From Candidatus Nesterenkonia stercoripullorum (GTDB lineage: Bacteria > Actinomycetota > Actinomycetes > Actinomycetales > Micrococcaceae): a stretch of 9,751 nt of DNA. The notes beneath the pieces were generated by a model. The model was not told the origin of the DNA, made no database searches, and saw nothing but the letters and a program-made list of their open reading frames with translations. Of this stretch, positions 4,912-9,751 are shown piece after piece (positions within the stretch are counted from its first letter, which is position 1; the number at the start of each line of letters is the position of its first letter). The translations under genes and the position numbers were made by a program. The stretch spans positions 1 to 9,751 of the forward strand of contig DXGD01000140.1 of NCBI GenBank assembly GCA_019114115.1, in the 5' to 3' direction.

Positions 4912-6429
4912 TCACTGCAGCGCCGAGGTCAGCCGCATCACCGATTCCGTGTAGCGGCGCACGACGCCGCGCCGAGCCCAGTGATGCGGGTCCAGCTGCG
5001 TACTGACGCGGGCGTAGTCGTCGATGATCTCGCGGACCTGGCCTACGATGTCCCCTCCGTAGGAGAGCAGGCTGATCTCGTAGTTCAGCCCGAAGGAGCG
5101 CATATCCATGTTCGAGGACCCCAGCACAGCGCAGGTGTCGTCGACGATGAAGCACTTGGTGTGCAGCACGGCAGGCGCCGGGTACAGCATGATGTGGACG
5201 CCGGCATCGAGCAGGGCCTGGTAGTAGGAGGACTGGGCGCGATCGACCATGAACTGGTCCGCCACTTCGCTGACGTAGAGCTCGACGCGCACACCACGGT
5301 GGGCCGCGGTGATGACGCCGGCCAGCAGGGACTCGTCCGGAACGAAGTACGGGCTCACTATCGCCAGCCGCTCGCGGGCCATGTACATCAGCGAGGTGAA
5401 CGCCCTGAGGTTGGGGTCCGTGCGGAAGCCCGGGCCTGAGGGGATCAGCTGCACCCCGTTCACCGGCCCGCCGACATCTGGCGTGGGGCCGTGCACATTG
5501 GGCAGCACGTCGCTGGCCTCGACGATTTCCTCGCCTTCGAGCCGGTACGCGTGGATATCGATGATCTCGTCGGTCTCGCTGTACCAGTCCACCGCGAAGA
5601 TCGCTTCGAGTGAGCTCACGATCTCACCGCTGAGCTGGATGGAGATATCGTGCCAGTGCCTGCCGATCTCGAGGTTCTTGGCGCTGCCATAAGTGGATTC
5701 GATGAGGTTCTGGGACCCCATGACGGCGGTCTTGCCGTCGACGATCAGCAGCTTCCGGTGATTGCGCAAGTCGATCCGGCGGGCTTTGCCGCGCAACGGG
5801 AGAAACGGCAGCATCAGGTGCCAGTCGATGCCGGCTTCGGTCATTCCGCGCAGGAAGTCCCGGAAGCCGGGATATTTGCGCGATCCCATGTGGTCCAGCA
5901 GCAGGCGCACGGTGACGCCCCGGCGCACTGCGTCTTCGAGGGCTTGGAAGAAGGCTTCTGTGGTGGTGTCCCGCGCCATGATGTAGATCTCGACGCAGAC
6001 GGACTCCTGGGCCTGGTGGACCAGTGCCGTCATCCTGTCGATGCTCTCCCGGTAGTCGGACAGCACGCCGTAGTTCGTGCCGGTCACCATGGGCAGAGCC
6101 GTCAGCGAGCGGGAAAGCTCCACGATGCCGCCCAGCTCACGGGAGATGGAGAGCGATTCGGGCTCACTGGGGACGGCCTCGGTGCCCTTCGCGAGGATCT
6201 CGTTCGCCCGGGCCTGGATCCGTGCCCGGCGACGGTTGATGTAGGGGCTTCCCAGCAGCAGGAACAGCGGTATCCCCACAACCGGCACGAAGAGGATGGC
6301 CAGCAGCCAAGCGGTCGACGACGACGGCCGGCGGTTCTCCGGCACCACCCCGACGGCGACGATCTTCACCAGATACTCCAGCACGATGAACGTCGTCGAC
6401 GCCGCGGCAGCGATGCTGATGGAGGTCAT
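4912..6429 (-). CDS. cls: Cardiolipin synthase (phospholipase D superfamily)
   Basis: This 505-residue membrane enzyme makes cardiolipin, probably by joining two phosphatidylglycerols as bacterial ClsA-type enzymes do. Two N-terminal hydrophobic segments (about 8-29 and 40-60, the second ending LFLLLGSPYINRRRAR) anchor it. Two HKD motifs form the active site: H224-K226-D231 in NHRKLLIVDGKTAVMGSQN, and H423-K425-D430 in LHTKCFIVDDTCAVLGSSN. DWYSET (281-286) and SPYFVPDESLL (359-369) are further family marks. The ATG at 6429 is preceded by GGGAAGGGAGA and begins the usual membrane segment. The frame runs open another 100 codons upstream, but that stretch is Arg/Cys-rich, unconserved in look and overlaps the neighbouring gene. 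It lies 116 bases after the small membrane protein gene on the same strand, perhaps co-transcribed. An inverted repeat masks the start codon. Confidence 0.93.
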   Translation of the reverse strand: MTSISIAAAASTTFIVLEYLVKIVAVGVVPENRRPSSSTAWLLAILFVPVVGIPLFLLLGSPYINRRRARIQARANEILAKGTEAVPSEPESLSISRELGGIVELSRSLTALPMVTGTNYGVLSDYRESIDRMTALVHQAQESVCVEIYIMARDTTTEAFFQALEDAVRRGVTVRLLLDHMGSRKYPGFRDFLRGMTEAGIDWHLMLPFLPLRGKARRIDLRNHRKLLIVDGKTAVMGSQNLIESTYGSAKNLEIGRHWHDISIQLSGEIVSSLEAIFAVDWYSETDEIIDIHAYRLEGEEIVEASDVLPNVHGPTPDVGGPVNGVQLIPSGPGFRTDPNLRAFTSLMYMARERLAIVSPYFVPDESLLAGVITAAHRGVRVELYVSEVADQFMVDRAQSSYYQALLDAGVHIMLYPAPAVLHTKCFIVDDTCAVLGSSNMDMRSFGLNYEISLLSYGGDIVGQVREIIDDYARVSTQLDPHHWARRGVVRRYTESVMRLTSALQ

Positions 6430-6467
6430 GGTCTCCCTTCCCTCGAATCGACACGGTGGCCATGACC
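6424..6467 (-). promoter_or_regulatory. Inverted repeat covering the cardiolipin synthase start codon
   Basis: On the mRNA, GGTCATGG (6467-6460) pairs perfectly with CCATGACC (6431-6424). The second arm contains the AUG (6429-6427), and the 28-base loop carries the purine-rich ribosome binding site. A further ATGACC copy lies at 6479-6484, and a 13-base repeat CCGAT-CCT-ATCGG is at 6495-6507. The structure could restrain initiation, or the repeated box could be a DNA operator. Confidence 0.35.
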
Positions 6468-6545
6468 CGAAGAGAGCTATGACCTGCCATGATGCCGATC
6501 CTATCGGGGAGGCCAAGGTGGTGGAATGCTCCCGCGTCGGAGCCG

Positions 6546-7010
6546 TCAGAGGAGCACCTGTAGGGCACCTGCAGCGATCAGGGCCACAAGCACCGTATTG
6601 AACACCGCCGTGACGATTCCGGAGATCAGCACGATCGACCGGTTCAGGCCCGCTGCGCTCATGACGAAGGCGTTGATCGAGACGCTGACGAAGAAGCCGC
6701 CGATTAGCATAGCGATCGGGATTCCCCACTTCTCCACCCGGGCCATGATCTTGCGCTCTCGGTCACCCTTCTCCCTCTTGTCCCCGATGCGTGCACCCCA
6801 GGCGACAGCGGCCATAGTGGCCAGGATGGTCCCGGCCGCAGCGAAGATGATGGTCAGAACCATGGGTACACCGGCGACCATCCCGATGAGGGCGGCGACA
6901 TCGCCCTCCAGCACCGGAACAGCTCCGATGCCGAGCAGCGCGAGCGCTTGCAGTGCCATCGGGAGCGTGTCGACGAACGACTGGAGATTCTGGATCAGGT
7001 CCTCGAACAT
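6546..7010 (-). CDS. Small multi-helix membrane protein, small multidrug-export-like
   Basis: The protein has 154 residues. A short amphipathic start (MFEDLIQNLQSFVDTLP) is followed by hydrophobic segments at about 17-34, 38-72 (probably two passes), 96-118 and 124-150. A strongly charged loop at 77-94 (DKREKGDRERKIMARVEK) splits the two halves. VPVLEGD (31-37) places acids inside or next to a membrane segment after a proline, recalling the acidic motif of the small multidrug-export family in actinobacteria; that link is from general layout only. AGAAAGGA lies about ten bases before the ATG at 7010. The gene precedes cls on the same strand and diverges from the sensor kinase, which suggests an envelope role. 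Substrate unknown. Confidence 0.75.
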   Translation of the reverse strand: MFEDLIQNLQSFVDTLPMALQALALLGIGAVPVLEGDVAALIGMVAGVPMVLTIIFAAAGTILATMAAVAWGARIGDKREKGDRERKIMARVEKWGIPIAMLIGGFFVSVSINAFVMSAAGLNRSIVLISGIVTAVFNTVLVALIAAGALQVLL

Positions 7011-7054
7011 CGCGTGAATGTCCTTTCTCAGTGTGATGATCGTTCGGTAATTCG

Positions 7055-7093
7055 TACTGGCTCCAGTCTTGTTGGCCGCACAGATGGCCAGTA
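7055..7093. promoter_or_regulatory. Cluster of ACTGG/CCAGT half-sites in the divergent spacer
   Basis: ACTGG-CT-CCAGT (7056-7067) is a perfect 12-base palindrome. A third half-site, CCAGT, lies at 7088-7092, and the longer arms TACTGGC (7055-7061) and GCCAGTA (7087-7093) form a 7-bp inverted repeat. This lies in the 178-base spacer between the membrane-protein/cls pair and the sensor kinase, where a response regulator dimer could bind both promoters. Binding by the adjacent regulator is inference. Confidence 0.35.
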
Positions 7094-7120
7094 GTACTGC
7101 ACTGTCATCTCTGCATATGA

Positions 7121-7139
7121 CGCCACGTCACAGGTGGCG
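7121..7139. promoter_or_regulatory. Inverted repeat upstream of the sensor kinase gene
   Basis: CGCCAC (7121-7126) and GTGGCG (7134-7139) are perfect 6-base arms separated by seven bases. It lies about 50 bases before the kinase start and directly after TATGAC (7116-7121), a possible -10 with no -35. It could be an operator or a leader hairpin. Confidence 0.3.
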
Positions 7140-7188
7140 CGCCGACCGCTGCGCACCGGTTGCCGGGATCCACGGATACGCTGTTGAC

Positions 7189-8316
7189 ATGAGCGATGTG
7201 GGGGCGTTGACCCAAGCTGTACGATCTCAGGCTGAAGGGTGGACCCGGCGTGGGTACGTCCTCGCGTTGCTGTCTTCGGGCCTGGTCCTGGTGCTGACTG
7301 TGCCGCGGACGAGCGCAGCGCTGCTCACCGCACCGAGCCTGGTGCTGGCCGCGGTGCTGCTCCTGACGCCTCAGAGCAAGGAGTCCCCGAAGATGTACGT
7401 CTACGTGGGCGGTATCGGTCTGGTGACGTTGGCCTGGGCCGTGGCCACCGGCGAGAGCCTGATCGCCTCGGCGGGCCTGAGCATATGCCTGGCGCTGTGG
7501 ATCAGCCGTCGCTATGCACGGACTCTCGTCCCGTCCCTGCTGGCCTGGGCCGGGGTGACCGCGATCGCTTCGTTGGCGCTGTTCTTCGTCCCGGACACCG
7601 GACTGCTGACGCTTCTGCTGCTCTCCCTGACAGCGGCGGTGTGGCTGATGACGGTCATGGACGCCGAAAGTCAATCGAAGCTCCTCGGCGTCCTCGAGCA
7701 GGCCAAAGATGCCGAACGAGAACTGTCCCTGCTGCGTGAGCGGGAACGTTTCGCTGCCGATCTGCATGATGTTCAAGGCCATAGCCTCCACGTGGTCAAG
7801 CTCAAGGCCGCCGTCGTGGAGAAGACGATGGGGACAGACCATCACAGGGCGACAGAAGAGATCCGGGAGATTCAGGCGATCACCGCAGAAGCTATTTCGC
7901 AGGGACGGGAGCTGGCCCGCGCCACTCATCGGCTCGACCTTCTGACGGAGGCCCATAATGCCCAGAATCTGCTGCGTTCAGCAGGCATCTCCGCAGATAT
8001 CGTGCGTGAGGGCTACACCGCTGACGTACCGCAGGGCGACGTGTCAGCCTATGAGCAAGAGCGAGCACTGGTGCTCAGGGAAGCGACCACCAACATCCTG
8101 CGGCATACCCAGGCGCAGCATGTCACCATCGCTCTGGGGGCGCAGGGCATCTCCGTGACCAATGACGGCGTCGGGGAATCACCGGGCGATCCGCAACTGC
8201 GTGGCTTGGCGACACTGCGTCGGCGAGTTTCCGACGCCGGTGGAGCGCTCCAGATCACGCGCGGAGCGGGCACGTTCCAGATCACCGCTGCGTTCCAAGC
8301 GGAATGTAGGGCATGA
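7189..8316 (+). CDS. DesK/NarX-type sensor histidine kinase
   Basis: This 375-residue membrane kinase would phosphorylate the response regulator encoded next. Five to six hydrophobic segments fill residues 22-157 with no sizeable extracytoplasmic loop, so it probably senses the membrane or an intramembrane signal. A linker helix (165-187) leads into a HisKA_3 domain, ERFAADLHDVQGHSLHVVKLKA, with H193 as phosphoacceptor. The HATPase part shows REATTNILRH (N-box Asn302) and NDGVGESPG (325-333). The second glycine box is poor (QLRGLATLRRR) compared with the usual GxGLxGLxER. I chose ATG 7189; the open frame extends to 7069, but those codons look non-coding. No strong Shine-Dalgarno precedes 7189; TACGCT at 7177-7182 would put a transcription start about on the ATG, so leaderless translation is possible. 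It overlaps the regulator gene by four bases. Confidence 0.9.
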   Translation: MSDVGALTQAVRSQAEGWTRRGYVLALLSSGLVLVLTVPRTSAALLTAPSLVLAAVLLLTPQSKESPKMYVYVGGIGLVTLAWAVATGESLIASAGLSICLALWISRRYARTLVPSLLAWAGVTAIASLALFFVPDTGLLTLLLLSLTAAVWLMTVMDAESQSKLLGVLEQAKDAERELSLLRERERFAADLHDVQGHSLHVVKLKAAVVEKTMGTDHHRATEEIREIQAITAEAISQGRELARATHRLDLLTEAHNAQNLLRSAGISADIVREGYTADVPQGDVSAYEQERALVLREATTNILRHTQAQHVTIALGAQGISVTNDGVGESPGDPQLRGLATLRRRVSDAGGALQITRGAGTFQITAAFQAECRA

Positions 8317-8918
8317 CCGTCACCGTGGTGCTGGCTGATGACGAGTACCTGATCCGGTCAGCCCTGTCGACGTTGCTGCCGCTGGAGGCTGATATCAGCA
8401 TCGTGGCCCAAGCCTCGGACGGAGCGGAGGCCTATGAGCTCTTCGCGGAGCACCGGCCCGACGTCGTCGTGCTCGATCAGCGTATGCCGGAGCATCCAGG
8501 TATCGAGGCTGCTCAGCGCATTCTGGGTCTCGATCCCAGCTGCGGTGTGGTGATGCTGACCCGGAACCCGGTACCCGGTTTGCTGCGAACGGCCCTGTCG
8601 CTGGGCGTGCGCGGATTCCTCGGCAAGGACAGCGATCCCGCAGTGATCGCAGAAGCGATCATGGCCGTCTCCCACGGTGGGCGCTACTTGGACAATGACG
8701 TCTCAGCCCAGGCCCTCACCGACGACAACCCGCTCACCCCGCGAGAGCAGCAGCTCTTCCGGCTGACCGGCGAAGGGTACTCCGTGGCCGATATCGCCGC
8801 ACGGGTGCACCTGTCGGCCGGTACCGTCCGGAACTACCTCTCCTCGGCGATCCAGAAGACCCCGGAGAGCACCCGTCACGAAGCAGCCCGGCACGCACGG
8901 ACACGCGGCTGGCTCTAG
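8313..8918 (+). CDS. NarL/DesR-family response regulator
   Basis: This 201-residue DNA-binding regulator is the partner of the preceding kinase. Its ATG lies inside the ATGA overlap, so translation is probably coupled. The receiver domain (1-118) shows D9/D10, phosphoacceptor D55 in VVVLDQRMP, T83 and K105 (LGKD). The LuxR-type helix-turn-helix (about 139-200) reads LTPREQQLFRLTGEGYSVAD, with recognition helix SAGTVRNYLSSAIQK. It ends in GWL like many DesR homologues. All catalytic residues are present. Targets are unknown; the palindromes in the spacer at 7055-7139 and the divergent membrane genes are the natural first guess. Confidence 0.93.
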   Translation: MTVTVVLADDEYLIRSALSTLLPLEADISIVAQASDGAEAYELFAEHRPDVVVLDQRMPEHPGIEAAQRILGLDPSCGVVMLTRNPVPGLLRTALSLGVRGFLGKDSDPAVIAEAIMAVSHGGRYLDNDVSAQALTDDNPLTPREQQLFRLTGEGYSVADIAARVHLSAGTVRNYLSSAIQKTPESTRHEAARHARTRGWL

Positions 8919-8962
8919 TGGTGGCACAGACTGCTCAGAATCCACGAATCTCAGGAGGTTGC

Positions 8963-9751
8963 ATGAACAGCACTGGAGTCCAGCGAGTCGTCATCATCGG
9001 AGGTGGCATCGTCGGGGTGTCGATCGCCGCGGAGCTCGCCTCTGACCACGTAGAAGTCACCATCGTGGAGAAGAAGCAGCTGGGATCGGGGACGACGTCG
9101 ACCTCCTATGCGTGGGTCAACGCCAACGGGAAGGAGCCCGAGAGCTACTACCAGATCAATGCAGCCGGGATCGAGGGGCACCGCAAGCTCTCCGCCGACT
9201 CAGGGAGATGGTTCGCGCAGAGCGGCCACTTGGAGATCGCAGCCGACGCCTCTCATGAAGCAGATCTGCGACGCCGAGCCGAGCGACTGGCCTCCCATGG
9301 TTACCGGGTCGACGAGGTCTCGGCGACCCAGGCGCGGGAACTGGAGCCCGGCCTCATCCTGCCGGATTCGTTGCGGGTCGCCGTGCACTTCCCGGATGAG
9401 GGGTTCGTCTACCCCATGCTCTACATGGCGGATGCGGCCGCTAAGCTCCGCGCTCGCGGTGTGACGATCCGTGAGTCCGCCGAAGTGGTCGCGATCGACG
9501 AAACAACGGCCGGGGCACGGGTGCAGATCAGCTCAGGGGAGACCTTCGAGGCAGATCGCGTGGTCATCGCTGCCGGGCGCTGGGGGAACGAGGTGGCCGG
9601 GCTTGCCGGGGCGGAGATCCCGCTGGCCAGCTTCAGCGCTCCCGGCGATGTGACCGTGGGGCACCTCGTCCGCACCAGCGCCGTCCCGGTCCAGCTCTCA
9701 GGACTGGTGACCACGCCGTGGCTCAACGCGAGGCCCGACGGCGGTGGACGC
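8963..9751 (+). CDS. FAD-dependent amino-acid-oxidase-type oxidoreductase (partial, runs off the window)
   Basis: The first 263 codons are in the window. AGGAGG (8953-8958) lies four bases before ATG 8963, the strongest ribosome binding site here. Residues 7-25 (QRVVIIGGGIVGVSIAAEL) are the Rossmann GxGxxG that binds the FAD adenine, and VTIVEKK (32-38) ends with the ribose-binding Glu. GTTSTSYAWVNANGKEP (43-59) is the signature of a DAO-fold oxidoreductase subgroup that oxidises amino acids or related amines. VVIAAGRWGNEVAGLAG (200-216) is the second FAD-contact strand. The substrate cannot be told: the C-terminal catalytic part is missing. The gene starts 44 bases after the regulator with no terminator between, so co-transcription with the two-component genes is possible. 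Confidence 0.88.
   Translation, partial: MNSTGVQRVVIIGGGIVGVSIAAELASDHVEVTIVEKKQLGSGTTSTSYAWVNANGKEPESYYQINAAGIEGHRKLSADSGRWFAQSGHLEIAADASHEADLRRRAERLASHGYRVDEVSATQARELEPGLILPDSLRVAVHFPDEGFVYPMLYMADAAAKLRARGVTIRESAEVVAIDETTAGARVQISSGETFEADRVVIAAGRWGNEVAGLAGAEIPLASFSAPGDVTVGHLVRTSAVPVQLSGLVTTPWLNARPDGGGR

Noticed and set aside
4804..5439. Plus-strand ORF opposite cardiolipin synthase
   Set aside because: It is the complement of the conserved HKD2 region; its composition follows from GC-rich codon use on the other strand.
5650..6465. 271-codon plus-strand ORF
   Set aside because: It lies antisense to the HKD1 half of cardiolipin synthase, has no ribosome binding site and no recognisable motif.
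6430..6729. 100-codon N-terminal extension of cardiolipin synthase
   Set aside because: It is Arg/Cys-rich, overlaps the end of the 6546-7010 gene, and the true start at 6429 has a ribosome binding site and begins the expected membrane segment.
7069..7188. Upstream ATG start for the sensor kinase
   Set aside because: The extra 40 residues look non-coding and would run through the palindromes of the divergent spacer.
7105..7956. 283-codon minus-strand ORF
   Set aside because: It is the shadow of the sensor kinase membrane domain; Gln/His/Arg-rich and without motifs.
1..9751. CRISPR arrays, tRNA genes, insertion sequences or phage genes
   Set aside because: Reading both strands showed no regularly spaced repeats, tRNA-like folds, transposase motifs or terminal inverted repeats.

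Overview
This window is high-GC DNA from what looks like an actinobacterium of the Micrococcales/Brevibacterium sort. The reasons are GC-rich third codon positions, GTG start use, a DesK/DesR-type two-component pair, and intact genes that read like actinobacterial families. The genus is inferred, not shown. No rRNA, tRNA, insertion sequence or CRISPR array was seen.

Layout. Positions 1-60 hold the last codons of an unidentified plus-strand gene. Positions 116-457 are a wrecked type II toxin-antitoxin locus: a Phd/YefM-type antitoxin with a one-base frameshift, joined by a deletion to the C-terminal half of a VapC PIN toxin. A long hairpin (469-516) ends the minus-strand gene for a four-helix membrane protein (541-1125). 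Positions 1212-1412 hold a degraded C-terminal piece that resembles the tail of DUF4143-type ATPases. A minus-strand, stand-alone ATP-grasp ligase of the cyanophycin synthetase/GshAB type follows (1413-2444). Diverging from it is an 8-oxoguanine deaminase-like amidohydrolase (2656-4023), then deoxyribose-phosphate aldolase deoC (4158-4832). Convergent to deoC is a minus-strand pair: cardiolipin synthase (4912-6429) and, upstream of it, a small membrane protein (6546-7010). Diverging from that pair is a DesK-like sensor kinase (7189-8316) overlapping a DesR-like response regulator (8313-8918), then an FAD-dependent amino-acid-oxidase-type dehydrogenase that runs off the right edge (8963-9751).

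How the parts may work together. The deaminase and DeoC fit purine base salvage or clean-up and deoxyribose catabolism. The sensor/regulator pair lies head to head with a membrane-protein/cardiolipin-synthase pair, which suggests, without proof, control of the envelope or membrane lipids. The most interesting non-coding signals are the deaminase leader (about 2554-2655), where two perfect helices are mutually exclusive and one covers the ribosome binding site, and an 8-bp perfect inverted repeat that hides the cardiolipin synthase start codon. The left 1.4 kb is decayed accessory DNA; the rest is ordinary intact chromosome.
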